Positions 19,515 through 33,780 are shown, counted from the stretch's first letter. The stretch: DNA of 64,000 nucleotides from Glandiceps talaboti (GCF_964340395.1 NC_135558.1:11347001-11411000), one strand, 5' to 3'. Numbers and translations are program-made. Notes: generated by a model not told the origin, from the sequence alone.

Positions 19515-22289
19515 ACGCCCAATCTAAAGTAAAAAATGAGTACATGATCAGATATGTCTGTTAACATAATGCCATAATCAATACATATCACTCAGAATCG
19601 TGTACAGCTTATCAACTATTGTCTCGGATCTATTTTCTATACTGGTCTGAATTTTGGTAATCCCCAGGATTGATTATGTGTACTCAATAAATAGAGCAAT
19701 CACGTGTCAGCTATTGGTTAATCAATGCATTTAAACAAATATAGAGGGATTGCGATACAGTGGATGGATGAGTGCTTCATTCGTTAATATTGTCTGCAAT
19801 ATCGATCATAGAGATCACTTTTCCTTCCTCACTGCTTGATTCGTCGAAGTCAAAGTCTGAATCACTGTCAAGAACGAGCGAATATGGACAGGATTCGGCT
19901 AACACTGTTTTGCATATAACACTTGGTGTATTGTAGACAAAATCTTGAAAGGTTCAATACATACTTTCAAGATGTAGAAGACCAATTCAAGGCATTGGGC
20001 GAATTGTTCATACAGGTTGTGAGAAAACAACCAACCAACAAACTTACGTAAAAGATACGACGGACTTCACCAATAACATCGAACAAACCAATGTTCCAAA
20101 AACAGTGTACAGTTTTAGAAAGATGGACATAGAATCCATGTATGCAAATACTGACCATGATGAAACAACATACACATTATATACTGAGAATTACATTCAA
20201 CAAATTATATTCACACTACCCTCAAATACGAAAGAATGATTGAAGTGTTTCGGAAATCAATGTGAATTTGGTAACGAAATATGTAGACAAACCTGGCTTT
20301 TCCAGAAATTTCCGACAGCGTCTATCACAGCATATGTAAGAAACAAAACTTACATTACTTATACAAACACGTATAATCTATATTGCAGAGGTATAGTTTA
20401 ATTTGTACTGTGATTTCCCACAACAGTTTCAGTTTTTAATTCGCCTTTTTTTTCTTTTTACTGTCAACCCTTGAAAATGGTTTTCCGTATACTACCACTT
20501 TAAATAAATGCTGATTTTTTAGTAAATCTTGGACTGGTCTCCTTGAACTAACTCGTCAGTACTCGGTCAAAAATCATAAATTTAGACAATATGCTCCCTG
20601 GTGTGTATGGATAAAAAACAGACATTCTGGAAAATAAGGACTGATTCAACCATACCTGACACTGTCGTTGCAATGCTGCATATAGATCAACATTTGTAAA
20701 ATAATACAATTTTAACAGTTACGAATCATGTGACAGTTGGACATTTGCTGAAGTAACGAAAGAAAGGTATCCATAGAGTATCCATACAGGTTTACCTGCA
20801 TTAGTCATACCAATCACTTGTGCGACATGTGTTGAATGGTTTGCAATGGTTAATCATCCGATCTGATTCTACCCGTGGTTTGCACACTACAAACAATCCA
20901 GTACGTGAGTTTATAGATGCGATGTCTGTATTAGTTTGAATATGGAGAGTTTGTACTTTCAATTTCAAAGTAACAGCCAATCAGTATTGTCCGATTTCTT
21001 GAAAAGAATTGTGATAATCGTGTTCTTATAAACAACAAATACTTTGAAAATGTTATGTTTCCAAACTTGTTTGCGTCGGAATTCATGACTAGTGTACAAT
21101 TTTCAAACACAAAATCTAATATCTAATCTAATAGGAATGGCGATGGTTTTGACTCAGAAAGTAATTCCCATCAATTATACATTGTAGGCATATATATTAT
21201 ATAGTTTTCAAAATTGGTTAAAGAGCCAACTGTACACTAGAGTGAGGAATTCTAGAAATACTGAAGTATTCAACTATGTGCCAATTAAACAAACAATTCA
21301 ATATGGAAGTTCATAAGTGTGATACCTATATGTGTTAGTTTTAGATATGGAGTTTGTCCTTTTCCTAACGAGTCCTGTTTTTGCATACCATGCCATAAAA
21401 TAATACATAAAGCGGAACGGTTAGCTGGTTTGATAGGACTAAACAACGCGAAATATCCCTAGGTAATCCGATTTCTTCCTCCAGGGGAGCTTAGTAATCA
21501 CCACAATTCAATTAAATTTGGATTAGTCTAGCATTTGGTAGGGGTGTTAGAGTATTCAGATGCTAAATCCTTCACTGTAAGCCGATGTGATCGTGGGTAA
21601 ACAGTGAAAGTACTATACTTTGCAGATACGTTGAAATGACATGGACCAACTGCGACACTATATTCATCCAACTTTCAAGTACTTCCATAAAATATATCTT
21701 CACTCATGGGACATTACGTTTGGACACAAAGCATTTCAACTCTAGACTAACATGAAAGTGTGTGTTATATGTCATGTTACATGAGTGAAACAACCAAACC
21801 AACATGTTAGCTATATATCGTATGCATGTTGATTTTTTTACCCAGAGAAGAAATTAGGACAGTCATATAGCATTGGCAGTCAATGCAGTCTATACATCAG
21901 CGAGCTTTATAATAAGCATGCCTTTTGTTATCATCAATGTATGCAGCGAAGTATATGGAATTTGAAGTTAGCATTCTAAAGTTATTGCTTAATCATCCAA
22001 CGTCATTAATTATGCAAATGACTAATTGACTACATCAACACACTATAAAACGTGGTTACTTTGTTCTTATCAATACATGTACCAAATACAATTCATCGGG
22101 CTGTCTAGATAATAACAGACATTCTGGAAAACAAAATGAGGACTGATTTTACCATACCTGACACTGCTGTTGCGAAGCTGCATAGACCAACATTTGCACA
22201 ATGACATCAATTCATGGTATCATGCGAGTCCACTGGTGGCAGGAGGCATTTATACGATGGTTTGCAGAAAAATGTTTAAGTCCTTTTAT

Positions 22290-22381
22290 TTTCAATGAAA
22301 AGATGATATAAACATTGAGTGTATTTTATCCCACCATTGAAAATAAAATTCACTCTGCATTTATATCACCTTTTTATTGAC
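22290..22381. repeat. Palindromic (foldback) repeat, about 92 bp
   Basis: The left arm (TTTCAATGAAAAGATGATAT...) is mirrored by the right arm ending ...ATATCACCTTTTTATTGA. A second inverted pair (ttttattttcaatg / cattgaaaataaaa) is nested in it. Likely a small MITE. Confidence 0.7.
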
Positions 22382-22800
22382 GGTATAATAAGTGCGGGAA
22401 AGGTGCAAATCTTCACATACCTGCCCCCATGGTAAATTATGTGACAGCTGGACCTTTCCTGGTGGACAGAAAGAAAATTATCTATAGAGTGAAGAGCTTT
22501 CATTGGCATTAACTAGTTTACATAAGTCACCTGTGTGCCATAGGTCGAATTTCTAATAACGATACAAATTAATCACCCGATACTTTCCATTTTATATCTA
22601 AAAAGTCGATGATAATAAATTGCTTGTGTCGATATCGCTTGATGATGATATAGGCTACATGTAGTTTTTAATTTTAACAGTTCATTTGCATAAATAATTA
22701 TTTTGTGGTTATTAAGCAATATTGCAATGCATGCTTTAAATTTCATATAATTTGGTATATACGTAGATAATTACGAAATCAGATAAGGGACTTCAGAATT

Positions 22801-23191
22801 CTAGTCTAGTTCCTGACGGATCATATTCTGTACTACATTTTCTTCTTACTATACCGTCTAGTCAATCCTGTTACTCTCACACAGAATTCTGTGCAGCGTT
22901 CATATAACAGTGATGACGTCGTCAATCCCCACCTGATTTTACTTTAAACAGACTGGAGGTGGAGTCCTGGTTGGACATTTGCATATCATATCAGTCCTAG
23001 ATTCTAGAAATATGAGAACGATGACAACAGCCTGTCAGTTTGTGATGGATTACTACTGACATGCACCGTTCGCACTTTGCCCACCATTGTTGAACCACAA
23101 TTAACGCCCTGAGTAACAGGATTGACTAGACGGTATAGTATGAAGATAACGTAGTACGGAATAGGAACTAGAATAGTCAGGAACTAGAATA
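22801..23191. mobile_element. hAT-like MITE, 391 bp
   Basis: Inverted ends of roughly 80 bp (CTAGTTCCTGAC and ACTATACCGTCTAGTCAATC near the left, inverted near 23104-23190). An 8-bp direct duplication TCAGAATT flanks it at 22793-22800 and 23192-23199. The duplicate segment near 45500 lacks it. An 8-bp target duplication is typical of hAT elements. No coding capacity. Confidence 0.8.
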
Positions 23192-23607
23192 TCAGAATTA
23201 ATTCAAACTTCGGACTTATATAATAACAAAGAATAGCGGAATTTCATGGGTGCAACCTTTGACATTTGAATTGGATCTCTCATCGGTTCATCTTTATCTC
23301 TATAGAACTAATAACATTTATGCTTTATACCTACACTAGCTGCGAGGAATATCATTTTTTCGATAAGACGACCAAAAAATATATTCTGCAAATTGTTAAA
23401 ATACCAATAATCAGACACTGTCGATTTTATCCATTAAAAGTAATGCAGTTGAAATCGTGGTTTTAGGGTACGGACACAAAAATCAATTTGATCGGATTTA
23501 TTGCACTGTTATATGTATACAGCTATATAGTATACATTTACCAACAGGTGATTCTATATTGTTCAGGGTATACGACATTATAAGTCATTATATTAGACAA
23601 AACATTT

Positions 23608-23712
23608 TTGTTGTTGTTGTTGTTGTTGTTGTTGTCGTCGTCGTCGTCGTCGTCGTCGTTGTTGTTGTTGTTGTTTGTTGTTGTTGTTGTTGTTGTTGTT
23701 GTTTGTTTGTTT

Positions 23713-23748
<36 letters not shown>

Positions 23749-23752
23749 TTTA
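23608..23752. repeat. (GTT)n/(GTC)n microsatellite
   Basis: GTT units flank a (GTC)n core and are interrupted by GTTT. The open frames it makes (polyV, polyN, polyC) are spurious. A related tract sits at the same relative place in copy 2 (45763-45969). Confidence 0.95.
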
Positions 23753-23908
23753 AACTCACAGTTGCAGCTTTAATGGCCTTTGGATAGATTCGTCATCGTC
23801 AATCGTAGCAAAGATTCCTTGACTAAATTTTCCCAGTAAGTGGCGGGACTCATTAGCTTTGTGTCTCGTTTCCGACAGTTCACGAACTATTATATATTGA
23901 AAACAAGA

Positions 23909-26137
23909 ATGTCATCCATAGCTGTATGTGTTTCTAGAATGTCGTCATCCATAGCTGTATGTGTTTCTAGAATGTCATCCATAGCTGTATGTGTTTCTAG
24001 AATGTCGTCATCCATAGCTGTATGTGTTTCTAGAATGTCATCCATAGCTGTATGTGTTTCTAGAATGTCATCCATAGCTGAATGTGTTTCTAGAATGTCA
24101 TCCATAGCTGTATGTGTTTCTAGAATGTCATCCATAGCTGTATGTGTTTCTAGAATGTCATCCATAGCTGTATGTGTTTCTAGAATGTCATCCATAGCTG
24201 TATGTGTTTCTAGAATGTCGTCATCCATAGCTGTATGTGTTTCTAAAATGTCATCCGTAGCTGTATGTGTTTCTAGAATGTCATCCGTAGCTGTATGTGT
24301 TTCTAGAATGTCATCCATAGCTGTATGTGTTTCTAGAATGTCATCCATAGCTGTATGTGTTTCTAGAATGTCATCCATAGCAGTATGTGTTTCTAGAATG
24401 TCATCCATAGCTGTATGTGTTTCTAGAATGGCATCCATAGCTGTATGTGTTTCTAGAATGTCATCCATAGCTGTATGTGTTTCTAGAATGTCATCCGTAG
24501 CTGTATGTGTTTCTAGAATGTCATCCGTAGCTGTATGTGTTTCTAGAATGTCGTCATCCATAGCTGTATGTGTTTCTAGAATGTCATCCATAGCTGTATG
24601 TGTTTCTAGAATGTCGTCATCCATAGCTGTATGTGTTTCTAGAATGTCGTCATCCATAGCTGTATGTGTTTCTAGAATGTCATCCATAGCTGTATGTGTT
24701 TCTAGAATGTCATCCATAGCTGAATGTGTTTCTAGAATGTCATCCATAGCTGTATGTGTTTCTAGAATGTCATCCATAGCTGTATGTGTTTCTAGAATGT
24801 CATCCATAGCTGAATGTGTTTCTAGAATGTCATCCATAGCTGTATGTGTTTCTAGAATGTCATCCATAGCTGTATGTGTTTCTAGAATGTCATCCATAGC
24901 TGTATGTGTTTCTAGAATGTCATCCATAGCTGTATGTGTTTCTAGAATGTCGTCATCCATAGCTGTATGTGTTTCTAAAATGTCATCCGTAGCTGTATGT
25001 GTTTCTAGAATGTCATCCATAGCTGTATGTGTTTCTAGAATGTCATCCATAGCTGTATGTGTTTCTAGAATGTCATCCATAGCTGTATGTGTTTCTAGAA
25101 TGTCATCCATAGCTGTATGTGTTTCTAGAATGTCATCCATAGCTGTATGTGTTTCTAGAATGGCATCCATAGCTGTATGTGTTTCTAGAATGTCATCCAT
25201 AGCTGTATGTGTTTCTAGAATGTCATCCATAGCTGTATGTGTTTCTAGAATGTCGTCATCCATAGCTGTATGTGTTTCTAGAATGTCGTCATCCATAGCT
25301 GTATGTGTTTCTAGAATGTCATCCATAGCTGTATGTGTTTCTAGAATGTCATCCATAGCTGAATGTGTTTCTAGAATGTCATCCATAGCTGTATGTGTTT
25401 CTAGAATGTCATCCATAGCTGTATGTGTTTCTAGAATGTCATCCATAGCTGTATGTGTTTCTAGAATGTCATCCATAGCTGTATGTGTTTCTAGAATGTC
25501 ATCCATAGCTGTATGTGTTTCTAGAATGTCATCCATAGCTGTATGTGTTTCTAGAATGTCATCCATAGCTGTATGTGTTTCTAGAATGTCGTCATCCATA
25601 GCTGTATGTGTTTCTAAAATGTCATCCGTAGCTGTATGTGTTTCTAGAAAGTCATCCATAGCTGTATGTGTTTCTAGAATGTCATCCATAGCTGTATGTG
25701 TTTCTAGAATGTCATCCATAGCTGTATGTATTTCTAGAATGTCATCCATAGCTGTATGTGTTTCTAGAATGTCATCCATAGCTGTATGTGTTTCTAGAAT
25801 GGCATCCATAGCTGTATGTGTTTCTAGAATGTCATCCATAGCTGTATGTGTTTCTAGAATGTCATCCGTAGCTGTATGTGTTTCTAGAATGTCATCCGTA
25901 GCTGTATGTGTTTCTAGAATGTCGTCATCCATAGCTGTATGTGTTTCTAGAATGTCATCCATAGCTGTATGTGTTTCTAGAATGTCGTCATCCATAGCTG
26001 TATGTGTTTCTAGAATGTCGTCATCCATAGCTGTATGTGTTTCTAGAATGTCATCCATAGCTGTATGTGTTTCTAGAATGTCATCCTTAGCTGTATGTGT
26101 TTCTAGAATGTCATCCGTAGCTGTATGTGTTTCTAGA
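23909..26137. repeat. 30/33-bp minisatellite, 73 units
   Basis: Counted from the translation, there are 60 units of 30 bp and 13 of 33 bp (a GTC insertion). The consensus starts ATGTCATCCATAGCTG and ends TGTTTCTAGA. Because unit lengths are multiples of three, the array is open on both strands, reading MSSIAVCVSR on plus and LETHTAMDDI on minus. Variants (TCTAAA, ATGGCATCC, CCGTAG) recur in the same order at spacings of about 732 and 639 bp, showing a higher-order repeat. I regard the long frames as non-genic unless expression is shown. Confidence 0.95.
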
Positions 26138-26814
26138 ATATACTGTAAACCTGGACTAGTTTTCACTTATTTTACAAGATAACAAAAACACAAAAACAAG
26201 TAGTTGTTATTTTATTCATTTTTAGATTCCTGACGAAGGACATTTCTGCAGGACCGAAAACGTAGAAATAAAAGGTTTTCAATTCAACCTCAGTGGGAGC
26301 AAATTCTTGTCCTTTGATATCTAACTCGTAGTAAATTAGTCTTTGAGAACTAACTGAAGACTGCAAAATGGCGCAATTTTTTTCTAGTGGTGGAAAATAT
26401 CTAGGTTTACAACTGTCTTCATCCTGTGATCAAAATCGAAAATGCCAATGGCAGCATGAATTTTTCACACAGAGTATAGAATTACCGGTATGTATGATAT
26501 TGAATTACCCACGCTCATTGTGTAGGAACACTCATCATATATTCGTCTATGAACCGCGTCGGTGTACCTATACATAGACAGAAAACCATCTTTAGTCATT
26601 TTGTTCGTATTCGTGCATACGTGCATGTGGAACTATGCAAACAGACTCAAAACCAAATGAACGACACTCCAAATTCCACAAATTTCCTTTTTATATAGAA
26701 GTACTCCATTTTCTACAAATTGGTCAATAAGACTGAAAGTTTACAGTTTATAGCGAAAATGAACATTGAGGCTATGTTAGTCTGCAAAACAACTAATGAC
26801 TACTAGCCAAATTA
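26138..26814. other. 3' flank of the minisatellite
   Basis: 26368-26500 reads MAQFFSSGGKYLGLQ and ends at a good donor (TTACCG|GTATGT), but its duplicate at 47104 has lost the frame through small deletions. 26230-26270 reads cctgacgaaggacatttctg...gaccgaaaacg, a pattern often seen near the 3' ends of Penelope-like elements; this is only suggestive. No gene is called. Confidence 0.4.
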
Positions 26815-29467
26815 AGGGAGCGATCAGTTTTTAGGGCCGGGGGCCCCGGCAAATCAGGGGGTCACCTTAATTTGGGACTCAAAGACTTTTAAAAGGTGAA
26901 TAAAGGGGGGGGTACCTTGTTTTCAACTAAACAAAATCATAAGCCACACTCCTGTACTTAAATGTCCATACATTTAATATCGTAACTAGGCCAAAGCCCC
27001 TAAGCTCGCACAGCTGGGTAAATTCATTTGTGAGCGGCTGCCTCATGATGATATCATAGATAGCACTCTCGGCGTGGATATTGTATACGATGTGTACATA
27101 GAACGTGCATGTGTAGTCATTGTACTGCAATGCATCCTTGGGTAAAACCACCAAAAAACATCACATAGTATATAGGACACACATACGTACTAGTCATTGA
27201 GCCGCTATGCTGCCGCTTGCGGGCGCTGTGCGAGCTATTAAACAAGAAATGTATGTGCATAAAATAAACCATAAACAAATAGCTATAAATATACATTCAA
27301 ATATAACATAAACTCTGTCTCTTGATACATAATCCAATACATATGGTATGGCATCACAACACTGCACCATGGCCACCTTTAAGCAACATTTATTTGTTAG
27401 AAATGACTTCTCGCTATTGCACGCCATGAGTTGCATTGTGTCATCTTGTGGTAGAAAAACTTGCATGTGCAGCTGTCCATGTAACACATAAGAAATGAAA
27501 TACCTTAAGATTCACTGGCTCTAAAATATATTCCATTGACCTGAACATGTTGAATTGTGTACAAACATAACCAATTTAGGACACTTTGAAATAATATGTG
27601 GTAAACACTGTGACTGAAAATGCCTGACCCAGCCTGTCTAGATATTGGATATTCAATGTCCATGTTAGTCTAGTTCCTATATATGTTTGTACATCGATAT
27701 CTAATGTATGATAAAAATCATCTCCATTAGAAGTTCCAAATTGATTTATGGTTGAGATCAATAGTTCAATGTAGGATAAAAACTAAATTCTTTTAGTGTA
27801 GGGTGGGGTGAGAGGAGGTATTTTATAATGAAATCTGTTTTGTACCCCAATACAAACAATTTTAAAAATGTCAGATTGGAAAATGGGAAAACATTTGTTA
27901 TGCATGGCACTAAAATACATTTATTGTGCATATAAAAGAGCTATTTTTCCTCACTACATACTGGCTTTGTATTCATAGTACTACATAATACTACATACTC
28001 ATTTGAAATTGATTGTGCTGTGTACAACAATTTTACCAATTTAGTTAGAAGGGGATGGGGAAGGGGTTCTGAGGCCTTACTAAAAGAATAAGTTTTTTTA
28101 CCTACTGATCTCACCCCTAATGTGTTGATTTATCATACATGTACAATCTATTGAACTGTTACTTGGCATAGCTATAGTACGATCTGTGTTTGTGTTTCAC
28201 TTCTTCTCTGATACCTGTGACCATCACCAAGTTTAATACATGTTACCAAGCTACATGTGAAACCCCCTTTTGTCTTGCTATTGTTTTACACCATAAACTA
28301 CCAAGAAAGAAATATATTCCAAGGTGAACACAATATTAATCGGATTCTCGGAGAATATATATTATGTGAATGACTGATAAACAAAGTTATAAACATAGAC
28401 TTGTTTGATGATGATCTAGTAAAGGGCTACTTACTGTAGCCAGGACTTCTATAGTACTGACACAGTGCAAAGTTAGGAGGAAAATTTGATTTTACATCTC
28501 CCCCTGGAATATCTAGTATCCACATTGAGTGACTGTATACTGCGAGTAACATTTTGTCAGCAGATCATAATATTATATTTCCTTGGTATTAGAATGTATT
28601 TTTTTCAAGGCTATCATGTTGCCAGCAATATACTGGACAACATAGCCAATAGTAAGTGAACTGAATTAGTAATCTAGTTTAGAAACTGCTGTAGTACAGA
28701 AAACATTTTTATGACATTTTTTAATTTCTATTTTGAAACCTATGACATTTATCACATTTCATTATTCAAAACCTATCAAAAATATTTTGGTTAAAATTAG
28801 TAGTGTGGTCAATGAATGGGGTGGGGGTGGCGTTTTGAGTCAGTGCCATGATTAAACTGAACAATTATGAACAGGACAAATAAGTGCCTTGAGGAGTGCA
28901 AACGTGTACATGTATGGAAAGCCTAAAGAAAACAATTCATTATATGATGCAAGTACATCATTATGTGTGACAGTTATTGACATGGGTTTACAAGTATATT
29001 AACTCCATTTATAATATTGTACTTGATAATTAGCTGAATTAATCTATTAATAGTTCACTCAATCTAAGAGATATCCTAGAACTTTTGGTTACTAAACCAT
29101 GAATATTTTGTATGTCTGTGAACAGACAATCACACTTCTCATAGGGTTCCTATCTAAAGAGCTTTATACATGTGAAACAATGGATTTCGGTTAGCAATTT
29201 ACCAGATAAACTTAAAATTACTGAAAATGTAACATGTAAAATTAACTATGCAGTGTGCAGTATTATGCTTTGAGAATAGTGTCTTTTTCAAGAACAAAAA
29301 GAGTGTTTTTTGTCAACAGATGGGAGGGGGGTCATTGTGTTTTTTTATTTGTCAGAGGGGGGGGTGGATTATTTTGTGGATGAATTGCAGGTGGGGTCAC
29401 TATTTTAAGTACAACATGAACAAAAAGTCACCGGCCCACCCCCGGCCGTAAAAACTGATCGCTCCCT
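26815..29467. mobile_element. DNA transposon with terminal inverted repeats and 5-bp TSD, 2.65 kb
   Basis: The left end AGGGAGCGATCAGTTTTTA followed by GGGCCGGGGG is mirrored at the right end with one mismatch in about 29. AATTA flanks both sides (26810-26814 and 29468-29472). The interior has only short frames, the longest being 27194-27487 (minus) and 26927-27154 (minus), and no recognised transposase, so it looks non-autonomous. A relic of another repeat (27770-28130, related to 62118-62450) is nested inside it. Confidence 0.75.
27770..28130. mobile_element. Relic of the 62.1-kb MITE family
   Basis: Aligns along its length with 62118-62450: the starting gtaggataaaaactaaatt, cctcactacatactggcttt, catagtactaca and aatttagttagaagggg blocks occur in the same order. 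The terminal repeats are worn. Nested in the 26815-29467 element. Confidence 0.7.
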
Positions 29468-29929
29468 AATTACAGAATTAAGGTCAAGTAAAATTCACGC
29501 CAGTACTCAAACTGCCAATAAAGTTCTGGTAAACTGAATTGCTTGTACAGTTCTCTAAAGGAAGAGGGATGGGTGGGTTGAATCTGTAAGCACTAACGTT
29601 TGCAAGAATGATCATGCGCAGATTGAACCATATACCCTACTAAACAAGTAGTGCTGGGCATGCGTAGACTAAAGTGTTTACTATTGTCATAACATAAAAT
29701 ATGTATATAACATATATATATATATACAACATCGTGTTTAGTTTACTGCAGCTGGCATGAAACAGAGTATGAAATAATAAAGACGGGGTAATCACACCAA
29801 ATGACACGTTTAGTACCAATGAATGCTTCAAAATACCAAATCAATGACACTCCAAATCCCACATATTTCCTCCATTTTCTACAAATTGGTCCTTCCTCGA
29901 TTCCCATTTTCTAAAACATGACCGTCTTT

Positions 29930-31260
<1,331 letters not shown>

Positions 31261-31507
31261 GTTTTAATTTCTGACGTGGGTTCACAATATCAAGATCTTG
31301 GGTATAACAGAAATGAATCGCGTGTGGTGATTGTGGAATCTGTAAAATTCGCCGGCTTGTAAAGGTTCAACATGATAGAGGGACTGTGGTTCAACACAGG
31401 CCTTTACTTTGAAAGAAATGTTTTGATGAAGTTCAGTTCAGTGTTGGGTTGGAGATTTGTTGAACCCATCACCACCAGATCCCGCCCCTACCAAATGGTC
31501 CATCCAT

Positions 31508-33148
31508 CAATTCTAAGGGGTAGACCATTCGATATCCTGGGGGGTGGGGCTTGGAAGATTGGTGGGGAGTCATTATTTTTTTCCCCACCTGCTTGCCTGA
31601 GAATTATTTTTTTTCTCCTTCGCCTTTGCTGGCAACTTTTTTTTCTTAGCTTCTTTGAGATATCCGGATTTTTTTTTACGTCAATGTTGAACACCTACAT
31701 TTGTTGCCACAATTTTCTGTTTGGTTTTCAATTAAATAAACATCATTGACAGTTTTTATGCCATGGTATGATGACACACTGAAAATTCAAATCGGAAACT
31801 TGATTGTGAGCTCAAACATTCAGATAGACCAGTCAGTTTCTCCAGCTTGAGTGGATGGGGGGTGTCAGTGTTTTTTTCCATTGGGCCGACAAAAAGTCAC
31901 TAACCCCCTGAATAAAGTTTCATAGCATCTGACAGTAAGCTGTGGAGGGAAGAGCTTTGAGACTGGGATATGTCCACCTCTTGTGTGAGTGTGTGTGAAT
32001 GTAAAGAGCAACTACGTGAGTTTGAAACATTTTTGAAATAAAGTTTCATAGCATCTTGACAGTAAGAGGTGGAGGGAAGAACTTTGATTTGAGACTTGGA
32101 CATGTCTACCTCTTATGGGGGTCCTAGGGGGTCTCCCCTTGAAGCTTTTGATTTTTTTTTACCAATTTTGGTGAATCTTATTGTTGGTTCAACGAATGAG
32201 TGGCCTCTGGGGCGATGGAGTCCAAGGGGTCCCCCCCCCCGGCAGATCTGCAGTTTTTTTGCTTCTATTTAGGCAATTTTTAGGTTATTCGTAGCCTCTG
32301 AGATATATATTGCCAAGCTTCGAAAAGCTAAAGTAAATATAACTTTTTAACTAAATTTTCCATGTTATAAATGTGGGCCTGTAACATTGGTATAGGGGCA
32401 TTGATATTGCATGTATAGTAAAGTTACTGATGTGTTAGAGCACTTTAGGAGATCATACCTAGTGTACAATAGAAACTTGAATTTGAGTTGTGGTGTCGAT
32501 ACATGTAGTGTCCGAAATATGAAGTATATTCATCCCTTCTGACAAATTCATACTGAAGAGACTAGAACAATTTAGATTAAGTTCTTTTATAAACTATCCA
32601 ATAGTATGAAGATTACCATTACAAAACCTTCAAGTTCACTTTTGCCCCAAAGTGCAAGATAAGTGAAGCACTGATTGTGAAACAGCCAAACACTTACATG
32701 GCATGTTCTGTAACTAGTGTGGCAGCTTGGTAATACTAGTACATGTATTATATGTATAATTTTATGTATAGTTATGTTTGAACCCTTACATTAAGTAATA
32801 TTTAAACAATTTATGAAAGAAACAGAGACAAGAAAAAAATATATACATGTACCACAGGCTAACGAAACTGACTGGTCCCTGACATGTGTTTGAAAATGTT
32901 TGTCATGATTTGACAAGTGTTCTGGTTGGAGAGGTACGAACAGGTTGAACAGTATACTCGAACCTGTGCATCATTTCCCAGCCAAGACATTTTTTTCTAG
33001 CAGCAGTGGTCCATCTTTTTTTCCATCACCCACTCATATCCGGATTTTTTTTCAAGCAACTCCATTTGGCATCTTTTTTTCCCAAAATCTGCCAAGCCCC
33101 CCCCCCCCATGATATCAAATGGTCCACCCCTAATATAGAATTGGCGTG
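31508..33148. repeat. Inverted pair of AGGGGTGGACCATT elements
   Basis: 31508-31690 starts caattcta-AGGGGTAGACCATTCGATATC; 33000-33148 carries the same start inverted. Both continue with G-rich sequence, a cttgg-agatt block and a poly-T stretch holding atatccgg. They could be the two ends of one 1.64-kb element or two separate MITEs. Between them, 31910-32165 holds a tandem duplication of about 128 bp (aataaagtttcatagcatct). No gene seen. Confidence 0.55.
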
Positions 33149-33780
33149 TCGTTTTGCTTTCCAGTATGCGACACGTTGCACTGTTTATATGAGTACACAC
33201 ACACACACACACTGTTTGACAATCTCCGTTCATCGATTGATAATTTACACATTGGAGCGATTCACGTATTATATAATCATATCCAGACCTGATGAATGTC
33301 GTTCTCCAAACACTGTCACCTCTCTCTTCAGCATAGTACAGCGGTTCGGCACTCATATCCAAAATGCCAAGATTGTCAGTACTGCGATGAAATGATGATG
33401 TCATATTTGTGAAAGACATAGGAGAAAACAGAGGCGAGTGTCCAGATATAATTTAATGGAGCGGTAATTCCGGTGTCGTTGCGTATTATCCATAATTAAG
33501 AAAAAATATACCATACTCTATCTCGTATTGCAACAGTTGGACATCTTGTCGCAGAAAAGAATCCCTTATATGCAGAGTAGATACGTGTAGTTGAAGAGCA
33601 GTACACTTCGATCTCGAAATGACGGCAAATAATTCCCCTGGAAGTCTTGCAAAGGTAAGAAAGAGAAACCAGCAATCGTGTACACCACAACTAAACGTAA
33701 AGTAATCTTTTCTGTAAGTTGCAAAGTGTTTTGCGTTGTCGCAATGACGTATTATTTCAGATTCACTTCAATCTTAATTT
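33149..33780. other. Non-coding spacer
   Basis: A short (CA)n near 33194-33214 and no supported exon. Small frames on both strands lack recognisable motifs. Confidence 0.5.

Larger units (their letters stand above)
18932..22600. other. Non-coding upstream and intergenic region
   Basis: No supported exon. It contains the rest of segmental copy B, an (AAAT)n run near 19464-19514, a short acidic minus-strand frame ending at 19777, a segment at 22100-22520 that is a third copy of the 7390-7465 / 20630-20700 block, and a palindrome at 22290-22381. The repeated block carries a possible minus-strand donor (GTGTCAG|GTATGG), which could mark a 5' noncoding exon of the sulfotransferase paralogs. Confidence 0.5.
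22585..26640. repeat. Minisatellite-bearing duplicated segment, copy 1
   Basis: The flanks on both sides of the 30-bp minisatellite match 45305-47345: the left flank from the aatcacccg region, the (GTT)n/(GTC)n tract, the minisatellite, then a 3' flank with MAQFF-encoding and accggtatgtatgatattg sequence. Copy 1 holds 73 minisatellite units and a MITE at 22801-23191; copy 2 holds 14 units and no MITE. Confidence 0.85.

Noticed and set aside
23909-26137. CRISPR array
   Set aside because: Units are contiguous near-identical repeats without unique spacers, in a eukaryotic genome.
23840-26182. 780-residue plus-strand and 758-residue minus-strand open frames as a repeat protein
   Set aside because: They are a minisatellite whose units are multiples of 3 bp, open on both strands; no promoter, splice or homology support.
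26226-26270. Hammerhead-ribozyme-like core (CTGACGA ... GAAA)
   Set aside because: Helix II would start with an A-C mismatch, no helix I or III partner was found, and the duplicate at 46.3 kb lacks the core.
26368-26577. First exon encoding MAQFFSSGGKY ending at a GTATGT donor
   Set aside because: The duplicate at 47.1 kb is frameshifted and no following exon is seen.
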